Source of the DNA: Hirschia sp964342355
Lineage (GTDB): Bacteria > Pseudomonadota > Alphaproteobacteria > Caulobacterales > Hyphomonadaceae
Length of the DNA: 64,000 nt
Direction of reading: 5' to 3'
Assembly: GCA_964342355.1 (NCBI GenBank)
Contig: CAYFFG010000008.1
Span: forward strand, 1-64,000
A program made the translations under genes and the position numbers. Position 1 is the first letter of the stretch, and the number at the start of each line of letters is the position of its first letter. Shown piece after piece: positions 37,472-45,809 of the stretch. The notes under the pieces are model-generated. The model worked only from the letters and a program-made list of their open reading frames with translations, searched no databases and was not told the origin of the DNA.

Positions 37472-37734
37472 TGTGTCACCATATAAATAAATGCGCCGAC
37501 ACACCCCACAGCAATCCAAATTCCTGCAAAGAGGGCCATACGTCCAAAACCTTCTCGTTGAAAAGCGTCGATTACCCTATCAGAAATGAGTAGTAAAAAC
37601 GCTAACAAAAAGATGATTCGAACCCACGGCCACTCTATCGGATTTGCTGCAACACTTGTATCGCCTGTCAGTAAAGCGGTTCCGATCAGGACAGAAAGAG
37701 CAACAGCAGTAATGAAAAGCAATCTGGTAATCAT
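37468..37734 (-). CDS. Small conserved membrane protein next to aspartic protease
   Basis: 88 residues with three probable membrane segments (about 3-22, 39-55, 65-85). It overlaps both neighbours by a few bases: ATGA with the DUF1289 gene upstream and TTGA with the aspartic protease downstream, so it probably works with the protease. No known motif. Confidence 0.75.
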   Translation of the reverse strand: MITRLLFITAVALSVLIGTALLTGDTSVAANPIEWPWVRIIFLLAFLLLISDRVIDAFQREGFGRMALFAGIWIAVGCVGAFIYMVTH

Positions 37735-37916
37735 GGGCGGGGCTTTGCTGGTTTGGCCGGTTGGCGATGGTGAAGCGTATTCATGATCGCCTTGCGTTCA
37801 GCTTCGCTCAGCGCGCCCCAACGGACTATTTCTTCAATGGTGCGATAACATCCCAGACAGGTTTTGGATTTGTGATCCATCTGGCAGACATTTATGCAAG
37901 GTGTGGAAACAGTCAT
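37731..37916 (-). CDS. DUF1289 cysteine-rich protein
   Basis: 61 residues. CINVCQMD, then TCLGCYRTIEEIVRWG and MSEAERK-like LSEAERKAIM match DUF1289, a small zinc- or iron-sulfur-binding-looking module with four cysteines. Function unknown. It is the first gene of a three-gene overlapping unit with a membrane protein and an aspartic protease. Confidence 0.9.
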   Translation of the reverse strand: MTVSTPCINVCQMDHKSKTCLGCYRTIEEIVRWGALSEAERKAIMNTLHHRQPAKPAKPRP

Positions 37917-38089
37917 GTTGGCAGATAACCAAGTTATTCCTTCTTGATATCAGACCTATTGGAAGTGTGCGGAAATGGAAACATGCCGAAACGAAAATAG
38001 AAGAATGTCTTCTAAACGGTTGCCGCAAAACCCCGAAGCATGCATAGAGAACACTCGCTTACAATTCAGCTTTTTATCGGGCGGGCTTC

Positions 38090-39121
38090 ATGTCACCGTT
38101 TGACGATATTCGTGCGCTTGCGCAAAGCGCGCCTCAAGGTGATCTCGCTGCGCGCGATGCAGCGATTGAACGCCAGCAAAAATTGGTGCAAGCGCCGGGC
38201 GGTTTAGGTCGTTTAAGCGATGCGGCCATTTGGCTTGCGCAATGGCAAGGACGCACCCCGCCAAAGATCGACAAGCCGATGGTTGCCATCTTTGCGTCAT
38301 CTCATGGCGTGACGCGTCAGGGCGTTGCGTTTGAAACCCCAGAAGCGACCAAGAAGATGGTGGAGTTGCTTCGCACAGGCGGTGCGGCGACCAATCATAT
38401 CGCAGCCTCAGCGGGCGCGGGTTTGCGTGTGTTTGAAATGGCGCTGGACAAACCCACAGGTGACATCAGCGTTGAGCCAGCCATGTCTGAGCGCGAATGC
38501 GCAGCGACGATTGCTTTTGGCATGGAAGCGATTGCGGAGAAACCTGACCTTCTCGTGCTGGGTGAAACTGGTGTCGGCGGCGGAACGGCGGCAGCGGCAG
38601 TTGCTTGTGCTATGTTTGGTGGAAACGCGAACTATTGGGTCCGTGCTGGCGCGTGGGTTCCTTCGAACATTGTTCAGGCGCGTGTTGGCGCTGTACAAGC
38701 GGCAATGAAGACTCACCGAGGCAATTTTTCTGACCCGCTAGAGATACTACGCCGTGTTGGCGGACGAGAAATAGCGGCTTTAGTGGGCGCAATTCTAGCT
38801 GCCCGCCTGCAGGGCGTGCCAGTGGTCCTTGATGTGTTTTCGACGACGGTGGCCGCTGCGTTGGTGCATGCGTTAAAACCAGGTTGCGCAGACCATTGCA
38901 TTGCTGGACATCTTTCTTCGGAACCAGCCCACCAGGCATTGTTGGATCGCCTCAACCAAAAGCCTTTGATGAATATTGGTTTGAGATGCTCTGAGGGCGC
39001 AGGGGCATCATCAGCCATCGGATTTTTGAAGGCTGCATGCGCCGCTCATGAGCACGCACAGACCGCTGAGGAAGCAGGCTGGTCGCGTTTCAGCGAAATC
39101 GAACCAGCAGAAAATGCATAG
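38090..39121 (+). CDS. cobT: Nicotinate-nucleotide dimethylbenzimidazole phosphoribosyltransferase
   Basis: 343 residues. Makes alpha-ribazole phosphate for the lower ligand of cobalamin. IFASSHGVTRQGVAFETPE (family HGV motif), a glycine-rich LGETGVGGGTAAAAV, and the catalytic glutamate region LRCSEGAGASSAIGF are visible. It fits the B12 need of the methylmalonyl-CoA mutase encoded 6 kb away. No cobalamin riboswitch was recognised in the 173 bases upstream. Other cob genes are outside the window. Confidence 0.95.
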   Translation: MSPFDDIRALAQSAPQGDLAARDAAIERQQKLVQAPGGLGRLSDAAIWLAQWQGRTPPKIDKPMVAIFASSHGVTRQGVAFETPEATKKMVELLRTGGAATNHIAASAGAGLRVFEMALDKPTGDISVEPAMSERECAATIAFGMEAIAEKPDLLVLGETGVGGGTAAAAVACAMFGGNANYWVRAGAWVPSNIVQARVGAVQAAMKTHRGNFSDPLEILRRVGGREIAALVGAILAARLQGVPVVLDVFSTTVAAALVHALKPGCADHCIAGHLSSEPAHQALLDRLNQKPLMNIGLRCSEGAGASSAIGFLKAACAAHEHAQTAEEAGWSRFSEIEPAENA

Positions 39122-39164
39122 GCATTAAGTCAGCGAACTGCGACTTTTTCTCTTTTTTAAAGTT

Positions 39165-39196
39165 AAGGCGCGGGATATCCGGCCAATCCGCGCCTT
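39165..39196 (+). terminator. Hairpin after cobT
   Basis: The arms AAGGCGCGG and CCGCGCCTT form a 9-base perfect stem with a 14-base loop. A short T run (GGTTTTTG) follows about 8 bases later, so it is an imperfect intrinsic terminator candidate. The remaining bases to 39324 precede the acyl-CoA dehydrogenase gene. Confidence 0.45.
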
Positions 39197-39324
39197 ATCA
39201 GCGGTTTTTGACGTTGACCTTTTAAAGCGCATATTGTCCAAAATACAGCAAACATCATTCCTCGTGATGAGATAAGCCGTCGGTGAACATGCGGTTCCCA
39301 CGGCAGGGAGAAAAGGACAAGATT

Positions 39325-40518
39325 ATGAATCTAGAATTCACTGAAGAGGAAATCGCGTTTCGTGATGAAGTCAGAACCTTCATCAAGGAAAGCTATCCGG
39401 AACGCTTCCGCGACCGTAAAGGCCGTTTCGAATTCACAAAAGAAGAAATCCAGACATGGCAGGGCATTCTGGATGAGAAGGGTTGGGGCGCTCCAGCGTG
39501 GCCAGTTGAATACGGCGGAACCGGTTGGACGCCGACACAGAAGTTCATTTTCTCCGAAGAGCTGGCTCGTGCTGAATGTGCGCCGCAGCTGCCATTTGGT
39601 TTGTCCATGTGTGCGCCGGTTATCTACACATTTGGTAACGAAGAGCAAAAGCAACGTTTCCTGCCGGGCATTAAATCCGGTAAGGAGTGGTGGTGTCAGG
39701 GATATTCAGAGCCTGGCGCTGGGTCTGACCTTGCTGCGGTGAAAACCACTGCTGTGCGTGAAGGCGACCATTATATCGTCAACGGCCAGAAAACCTGGAC
39801 AACACTTGGACAGCACGCAGACTGGATTTTCTGTCTTGTTCGCACCAATCCAGAAGTAAAAAAACAAGAAGGTATTTCCTTCCTGCTGATCGACATGAAG
39901 ACGCCTGGCATTGAAGTGCGTCCGATCATCACGATGGAAGGCAGCCATGAAGTCAACGAAGTTTGGTTGACGGACGTGAAAGTGCCTGTTGAAAACCGCA
40001 TCGGTGAAGAAAACAAAGGCTGGACTTACGCAAAGTTCCTTCTGGCTCACGAGCGCACAGGTATCGCTGCTGTTGCGCGCTCTACAAAAGGTATTGAGCG
40101 TCTGCGTAACATTGCGTCTGCTGAAATGCGTGACGGTGTGCCTCTCATCGACACCCCTTCATTTGCACGCAAGCTGGGACAGCTCGAAATCGACTTGGAA
40201 ACACTGAAATATTCAGAATTGCGTACAGTCGCTTCTGTTGCTCAGGGTAAGGGTCCAGGTCCTGAAAGCTCTATTCTGAAAATCAAAGGTACTGAAATTC
40301 AGCAACGTATCACTGAACTGGTGATGGAAGCTGTTGGCGCCTATGGCCAGATTGACGCGATCCGTGCCGATGATGAAGGTGACAATGCGCTTGATCTTGG
40401 TCCAGCCTACGCACGTCACGCAGCTGCGCGTTACGCAAACACTCGTAAAACTTCCATCTATGGTGGTTCAAACGAGATCCAGCGTAACATTATCGCTAAA
40501 ATGATCTTGGGACTTTAA
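39325..40518 (+). CDS. Acyl-CoA dehydrogenase, PimC-like large subunit
   Basis: 397 residues; ATG 39325 has AAGGA 7 bases upstream. FAD-dependent alpha,beta-dehydrogenation of acyl-CoA. The FAD motif GYSEPGAGSDLAA, KTWTTLGQHADW and the C-terminal IYGGSNEIQRNIIAK are present. The E376-type catalytic glutamate of MCAD is glycine here (YGG), while AHERTG supplies a glutamate at an alternative position. The overall sequence resembles the pimeloyl-CoA dehydrogenase large subunit (PimC). Codon use is strongly biased, suggesting high expression. Partner subunit at 41225. Confidence 0.93.
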   Translation: MNLEFTEEEIAFRDEVRTFIKESYPERFRDRKGRFEFTKEEIQTWQGILDEKGWGAPAWPVEYGGTGWTPTQKFIFSEELARAECAPQLPFGLSMCAPVIYTFGNEEQKQRFLPGIKSGKEWWCQGYSEPGAGSDLAAVKTTAVREGDHYIVNGQKTWTTLGQHADWIFCLVRTNPEVKKQEGISFLLIDMKTPGIEVRPIITMEGSHEVNEVWLTDVKVPVENRIGEENKGWTYAKFLLAHERTGIAAVARSTKGIERLRNIASAEMRDGVPLIDTPSFARKLGQLEIDLETLKYSELRTVASVAQGKGPGPESSILKIKGTEIQQRITELVMEAVGAYGQIDAIRADDEGDNALDLGPAYARHAAARYANTRKTSIYGGSNEIQRNIIAKMILGL

Positions 40519-40522
40519 AACG

Positions 40523-41203
40523 ATGAAACGGGTTGTTGGGGCTATTCTTTCAAGTGCGCTTCTCGCCTCCTGTGTGACAACACAGGTTGAAGAAGAAGCG
40601 AATGTATTCGCAAGCTACAAGGCGCCGGAAGTCGGTACGAAGTTTGTCGTGAACTACATCTCTGAAGATAGCCCTGATGGCCCCGACCAGTTTGAGCAAG
40701 TCGTTGTGGCAACCGGCGAAGACTATGCCGTTTATGCCATTCCCGATGAAGAACTAGGGCTTCAGGCTGACTCGTTTTTTATCGAATATTCCGGCGTGTT
40801 CTGGCAAGTCTGCGGAGACCGTCAACCCGACCAAAGCGAACGTTTGGCGTTGCAAGGGTTGTGGCCTTTGGAGGCGGGTAAAACCGCAACCGTAACATCA
40901 TCCGATGTAGATGGATCCATTCGCAAGGTGGATGTATCTGTGCTTGCGTTGGAAACTGACACAAGCGATGCGTTTGGAGAACAACCTGTCGCCTCTGTGC
41001 ACAGTGCGGTCGAATTCCCAGAATACATGCGCTTTGCACCTCAATTATCCACACCGTTGCGGATTGATTGGGGAGAGCCAGGATCTGCGAATTATGACGG
41101 ATATGACGAACTGGTCAGCATCGAAAAGACAAATCTTGAAGACTATGCGCTGTGGGTCGACTTCGGCGCCAAAATATGCGCCCCGCAACCGTTGAACGGT
41201 TAA
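40523..41203 (+). CDS. Putative lipoprotein between acyl-CoA dehydrogenase genes
   Basis: 226 residues. A lipoprotein signal ends LLASCVTT, with a lipidated cysteine at about residue 17. The rest is beta-rich and acidic, with two cysteines in VFWQVCGDRQ and FGAKICAPQ that may form a disulfide. No family recognised. It sits 4 bases after the first acyl-CoA dehydrogenase gene and 21 bases before the second, so it is probably co-transcribed although the enzyme pair is cytoplasmic. Codon use is less biased than in the flanking genes. Confidence 0.8.
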   Translation: MKRVVGAILSSALLASCVTTQVEEEANVFASYKAPEVGTKFVVNYISEDSPDGPDQFEQVVVATGEDYAVYAIPDEELGLQADSFFIEYSGVFWQVCGDRQPDQSERLALQGLWPLEAGKTATVTSSDVDGSIRKVDVSVLALETDTSDAFGEQPVASVHSAVEFPEYMRFAPQLSTPLRIDWGEPGSANYDGYDELVSIEKTNLEDYALWVDFGAKICAPQPLNG

Positions 41204-41224
41204 AGGGCGCTTGGGAGAAGAACA

Positions 41225-42382
41225 ATGGATTTTAACTTTACAGAAGAACAGGGCATGCTGCGTGACTCCGTAGCGCGTCTTATCCGTGAAAAATACGACT
41301 TTGAAACACGTGTGAAAGTTGCACGTTCCGCTGAAGGCTGGCGTCCGGAATTGTGGGCTCAGTTTGCAGAGCTGGGTTTGTTCCACGCACCATTTTCTGA
41401 AGAAGATGGCGGTCTGGGCGGTGGTCCGATCGACGCTATGATCGTGATGGAAGAATTCGGTAAGGGGCTTGTTGTTGAACCTTACATTCCAAGTGTTGTG
41501 TGTGGTGGCGGACTACTAAAGCACGGCGCAACAGCTGCACAAAAAGAAGAATATCTTGCATCTATGATGGAAGGTGAAAAAATCTTCGCATTTGCTGGTT
41601 CTGAACCTCGCTCAGCTTACAACTTTGCTCATGTTGAAACGACTGCAACAGCTGAAGGTGACGGATACAAACTGAGCGGCCGTAAAAGTGTTGTTGTTGG
41701 CGCGCCTTTTGCGACCCATCTGCTTGTGACTGCGCGTACGGCAGGTGGCGTACACGACAAAGACGGTGTCTCCGTCTTTATCGTCGACAAGAATGCAGAT
41801 GGCGTCACAACCCGTGATTACCCATTAGCGGATGGTCAGCGTGCTTCTGAAGTATTGCTGGACAACGTATCAGTTGGTTCTGATGCGCTGATCGGCGAAA
41901 AAGACGCTGGTTACGCACTGGTTTCACGCATGGCGGACGAGGCTATCGGTGCATTGTGTGCAGAAGCTGTCGGCGGCATGCGCGTCATGCTAGACACCAC
42001 TGTTGAGTACGCAAAAACGCGTAAACAGTTTGGTGTGCCTATCGGTTCTTTCCAGGCGCTTCAGCACGTAATGGCCGACATGTTTATCGCAACTGAGCAG
42101 TCCGTTTCCATGACTTACATGGTGAATGTGAAAGTGGACAGCGAAGAAGAAGCTGTGCGGCAGTTAGCTGCGTCAGCTGCGAAGGTCAAAATCGGTCAAG
42201 CTGGTCGTGATGTGGCGCAACGCGCAGTTCAGGTTCACGGCGGCATGGGGATGACGGACGAACTTAGCATCGGGCACTTCTTCAAGCGTATTGAAACCAT
42301 CAACACGCAGTTTGGCGATGTTGATTGCCACCTTGACCGCTTCATCCGTTTGAACGGAGGTTCTGCTCAAGCAGCCGAATAA
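41225..42382 (+). CDS. Acyl-CoA dehydrogenase, PimD-like small subunit
   Basis: 385 residues. MDFNFTEEQGMLRDSVARL, EEDGGLGGGPIDAMIVMEEFG and a C-terminal GMGMTDELSIGHFFKRIE match the PimD-type small subunit that pairs with PimC-like large subunits. It lacks the YxG-x-(N/S)E-IQR end of canonical enzymes. The two chains probably form a heteromer, as known for several mycobacterial FadE pairs. The acyl substrate is unknown (a dicarboxyl-CoA is a guess from PimCD). Highly biased codons. A terminator follows at 42407. Confidence 0.91.
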   Translation: MDFNFTEEQGMLRDSVARLIREKYDFETRVKVARSAEGWRPELWAQFAELGLFHAPFSEEDGGLGGGPIDAMIVMEEFGKGLVVEPYIPSVVCGGGLLKHGATAAQKEEYLASMMEGEKIFAFAGSEPRSAYNFAHVETTATAEGDGYKLSGRKSVVVGAPFATHLLVTARTAGGVHDKDGVSVFIVDKNADGVTTRDYPLADGQRASEVLLDNVSVGSDALIGEKDAGYALVSRMADEAIGALCAEAVGGMRVMLDTTVEYAKTRKQFGVPIGSFQALQHVMADMFIATEQSVSMTYMVNVKVDSEEEAVRQLAASAAKVKIGQAGRDVAQRAVQVHGGMGMTDELSIGHFFKRIETINTQFGDVDCHLDRFIRLNGGSAQAAE

Positions 42383-42406
42383 GATAAGGTTTTAGGGCAA
42401 CAATTT

Positions 42407-42435
42407 AAAGGAGCCGCATTTGCGGCTCCTTTTTT
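42407..42435 (+). terminator. Intrinsic terminator after acyl-CoA dehydrogenase operon
   Basis: GGAGCCGCA and TGCGGCTCC form a GC-rich 9-base stem with a tiny loop, followed by a run of T. Located 25 bases after the PimD-like stop. Confidence 0.9.
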
Positions 42436-42543
42436 ATTGCTAGTGATAAAAATTATAAAAGCTTTTTAAGGCGTTCGGTAATTGCTGATGCCGACTAATT
42501 CTGCTCAATACCGCAACACATGCAGTGGTGAGTGGAGGGTGCC

Positions 42544-44334
42544 ATGTCGCGTTTGAGGATGTCCGCTGGTCGTGGCAAAAGCTGCTCCTTACTAGCTGGT
42601 CTTTTTTTTACCGCAGCTATTGGTTTGAGCGCCTGTTCTGGAGGCGGCGGAGATGGAACTCCAGCAACGCCGACACCAACCGCGACACCCACAAGCACCG
42701 CTGAGCCAACTTTCTCAACCAAAAACGAAGCTTCGAGATTTCTCAATCAGGCAACATTTGGATCAACGGATGAGACAAGCGACGCGCTTCTGCCTCAGAA
42801 TGTGTCTGAATGGTTTCAGCGTCAGATAAGTCTTCCGCGCACCAGTCATATGTCAGTCGTTCTAGGCGCCATTGAGGACACTGCGCCAACCGAATTGGAG
42901 TATGTACAGGCAGGTTGGCCGACCGCCAGTTTTTACATGTCAGCCATCGAGGGCGAAGACCAGCTGCGTCAGCGTATGACTTATGCCTTGTCTCAGATCT
43001 TGGTTGTGTCAGCGCCTGTCGATTCGGAGCTCTTTTATCAGCCGTCGGTGATGGCGGCTTATATGGATGTGCTCAATGAGCACGCGTTGGGAAATTACCG
43101 TGACCTGCTTCAGGACGTAACTTACAGCCCGGCTATGGCAAACTTTCTCACTTATCTTCAGAACCAGAAAGCCAATCCGAATACAGGGCAGGTCCCCGAC
43201 GAGAACTACGCCCGCGAGCTTATGCAGCTGTTCACGATCGGACTGACAGAACTCAATCCTGATGGAAGTCAGGTTTTAGTTGGCGGAGAACCCGTTGAAA
43301 CCTATTCTCAGGAGGATATTCGCGGGCTGGCGAAGGTGTTCACAGGGCTGTCTTACGACACTGATAGCTTTTATGACCATTGGTATAGCTTGGATCGTGT
43401 GTCTCGCTATTCGCCTCTACGTCCGTTTGATGAGTTCCACTCAACTGAAGAAAAGCGGTTTCTTGATCTGACCATACCGCCAGGAACTCAGGCGGACGCT
43501 AGTATAAGTCAGGCCCTGGATCATATCTTTGACCATGAAAATGTTGCCCCTTTTGTCTCTCGACAACTCATACAGAGATTAGTCACCAGCCATCCAAGTG
43601 ATGCTTATGTCGGCCGGGTGTCGGCGGTTTTCGAAGCGGGACGCTACACACTTCCTAATGGCGACATAGTCGGCGACGGTCGAAAGGGTGATTTAGCCGC
43701 TGTTGCGTGCGCCATTTTGTTGGACAATGAAGCGCGCAACGATGCTTTCTCGCAGCAGCAGGACTTTGGCAAAGTCCGCGAGCCGGTCATCAGGTTTATT
43801 CACTGGGCACGCGCGTTTGGAGCGGATCCAGCAGAGATCGTCAATGAATATTACCTCTTTGACTCGAGTTCTCCAGAACGTTTGGCGCAGCATCCCTTTA
43901 GAGCGCCATCCGTTTTCAACTTTTACAGGCCGCAATATGTTGCGCCGAACACCTCAACAGGTGATGCCGGGCTGACAGCGCCAGAACTTCAGATTGTCAA
44001 TGAGACGAGTTCTATCGGGTATTCAAACTTCATGACATCCTTCATTCGCGGATTTGCGCCTAATTTTGGCGACGATGAAGAAAATGGTCTCAACTTAACC
44101 TATCCTGCCGAGCGTGCGCTTGCAGGCGATCCGGACGCTTTGATTTTCCACCTTTCTGATCTGTTGGTGGCGGGCGCGTTGGAAGCGAGTACCGCAAACC
44201 GCATCGTGGATGTATTGAATGAAATGCCAATCCGGACGGAGGATGAAGAACAGCGCGTAAGAGATGAATTACTGCGCGTGCAAATCGCAATTTTAATGGT
44301 GATGACCTCACCTGAATATCTGGTTCAGCGCTAA
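42544..44334 (+). CDS. DUF1800 family secreted lipoprotein
   Basis: 596 residues; ATG 42544 is preceded by GGAGGG. A lipoprotein signal ends AAIGLSACSGGG, then a Pro/Thr-rich linker (about 40-60). FLNQATFGSTDETSDAL and QRMTYALSQILVV, YARELMQLFTIG and DLAAVACAILLDNEA are typical of DUF1800. The family is usually paired with DUF1501 and is of unknown function, possibly acting on extracellular polymers or surface assembly. DUF1501 gene follows 28 bases later. Confidence 0.91.
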   Translation: MSRLRMSAGRGKSCSLLAGLFFTAAIGLSACSGGGGDGTPATPTPTATPTSTAEPTFSTKNEASRFLNQATFGSTDETSDALLPQNVSEWFQRQISLPRTSHMSVVLGAIEDTAPTELEYVQAGWPTASFYMSAIEGEDQLRQRMTYALSQILVVSAPVDSELFYQPSVMAAYMDVLNEHALGNYRDLLQDVTYSPAMANFLTYLQNQKANPNTGQVPDENYARELMQLFTIGLTELNPDGSQVLVGGEPVETYSQEDIRGLAKVFTGLSYDTDSFYDHWYSLDRVSRYSPLRPFDEFHSTEEKRFLDLTIPPGTQADASISQALDHIFDHENVAPFVSRQLIQRLVTSHPSDAYVGRVSAVFEAGRYTLPNGDIVGDGRKGDLAAVACAILLDNEARNDAFSQQQDFGKVREPVIRFIHWARAFGADPAEIVNEYYLFDSSSPERLAQHPFRAPSVFNFYRPQYVAPNTSTGDAGLTAPELQIVNETSSIGYSNFMTSFIRGFAPNFGDDEENGLNLTYPAERALAGDPDALIFHLSDLLVAGALEASTANRIVDVLNEMPIRTEDEEQRVRDELLRVQIAILMVMTSPEYLVQR

Positions 44335-44362
44335 CAATACAGTAGGTGAGGAGAGTTTCATC

Positions 44363-45778
44363 ATGAGCACCACACGACGGGGACTCTTACGAACTGCTGG
44401 GGCGTTAAGCGGTATGGGATTGTTTTCTTCCCTTGCGGCTCGGTCAGCCTATGCTGCAGACACGTCAGGTTACAAAGCATTGGTGTGTTGTTTCCTATAT
44501 GGTGGCGTAGACGGCCATGATGTCGTGCTGCCGTTTGATACGTCTTCCTATGATGCGATAGCTGACATACGGACATCACTTTATAGCGGATACGCGGTGG
44601 GTGGGGATAACAATCCGCGCGCACGCCAGAATATGCTGCAGCTTTCCGTGCAAAACGCGTCAAATTTTGGAGGAAGAGAGTTTGCGCTAGGGCCCGAAGC
44701 TTCAGAACTGCATGCACTGTTTGAATCAGGCAATGCAGCGATCGTAGGTAATGTTGGTCCTCTAATAGAGCCAACGACACGATCATTGATTGACAATGGC
44801 GGTGTGGCGCTGCCTAGCAAGCTGTATTCTCACAATGATCAGCAATCGACATGGATGTCGCTTGGACCGGAGGGAACTTCCACTGGTTGGGGCGGGCTGC
44901 TGGCTGATGCGGTTGTCAGATCAAACGCGAACACCAACCCTGCTTTTTCAGCAATTTCCACGGCGGGCTACAATGTGATGCTCGCTGGTCAAATCTCTCG
45001 TCAGTTCCAGCTAGGCCTTGATGGCGTGTCCACGATTACGGAGCTTGAAGACAACTCAGCATGGCTATTTGGCGGCGCTGAAGACCCAGAGCGCATTCGT
45101 GCCATTTTGACAGAACATTATCGTGCTTCAGGAGCTGTGCGCACGAATTTGTTTGAACGCGATATGGCGGCGGCAAGTCGTCGGGCAATTGATAATAACG
45201 AAGCGTTCGCGCAGGCAGTTAGCGATTTTGACTCCCTTCCTGTTGCGTTTCCGCAAACCTATGTTGGTCGTCAGCTCCGCGCCATCGCCGCCACCATTGC
45301 TGGCGCTGGAAATCTGGGCGCATCCCGTCAGATTTTCATGGCCGCCGCTGGTGGTTTTGATACCCATGACAATCAGGCGGACAATCTGCCCGACCTCATC
45401 CGAGACTGGTCGCAGGCGATTGGCGCCTTTAATCAGAATATGCAGGCGCTGGGCCTGAATGACGATGTGACGCTTTTCACCATGTCTGACTTTGGTCGGA
45501 CGCTGACGGTGAATGGCGATGGCACCGACCATGGCTGGGGCAACCATCATTTCGTTGTGGGCGGCGCGGTTGAGGGCGGTCGCATCTATGGCGATATGCC
45601 GCCGCCGGAGCTGGAAACCGAACAGGACGCCAGCCATGGCGCGCTGATCCCGACCACATCGGTCGAACAGTTTGGCGCTACGCTGGGCCGCTGGTTCGGA
45701 TTGACGGAAATCGAACTGCGAGCAGCTTTCCCGCGGCTAGGAAATTTCCCAACGTCTAACGTTGGCTTCATGGGATAG
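44363..45778 (+). CDS. DUF1501 family protein, Tat-exported
   Basis: 471 residues. The N-terminus has a twin-arginine signal, TTRRGLLRTAGALSG, followed by a hydrophobic stretch and SAYAAD. The main part is a DUF1501 sulfatase-like fold: FLYGGVDGHDVVLPF, YSHNDQQSTW, FDTHDNQADNLPDLI and SDFGRTLTVNGDGTDHGWGNHHFV with histidines and aspartates likely to bind metal. Exported folded, with the DUF1800 lipoprotein as partner. The 3' third uses more GC-rich codons than the 5' part. Confidence 0.92.
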   Translation: MSTTRRGLLRTAGALSGMGLFSSLAARSAYAADTSGYKALVCCFLYGGVDGHDVVLPFDTSSYDAIADIRTSLYSGYAVGGDNNPRARQNMLQLSVQNASNFGGREFALGPEASELHALFESGNAAIVGNVGPLIEPTTRSLIDNGGVALPSKLYSHNDQQSTWMSLGPEGTSTGWGGLLADAVVRSNANTNPAFSAISTAGYNVMLAGQISRQFQLGLDGVSTITELEDNSAWLFGGAEDPERIRAILTEHYRASGAVRTNLFERDMAAASRRAIDNNEAFAQAVSDFDSLPVAFPQTYVGRQLRAIAATIAGAGNLGASRQIFMAAAGGFDTHDNQADNLPDLIRDWSQAIGAFNQNMQALGLNDDVTLFTMSDFGRTLTVNGDGTDHGWGNHHFVVGGAVEGGRIYGDMPPPELETEQDASHGALIPTTSVEQFGATLGRWFGLTEIELRAAFPRLGNFPTSNVGFMG

Positions 45779-45780
45779 GC

Positions 45781-45801
45781 GGGCGAGCATTTAACTCGCC
45801 C
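45781..45801. terminator. Hairpin between convergent DUF1501 gene and tyrS
   Basis: GGGCGAG and CTCGCCC form a 7-base perfect stem with a 7-base loop in the 31 bases between two convergent stops. There is no clear T run. Confidence 0.5.
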
Positions 45802-45809
45802 AGAACCTG

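Noticed and set aside
37917..38089. Cobalamin riboswitch upstream of cobT
   Set aside because: No B12-box-like core or matching stems could be found in this stretch.
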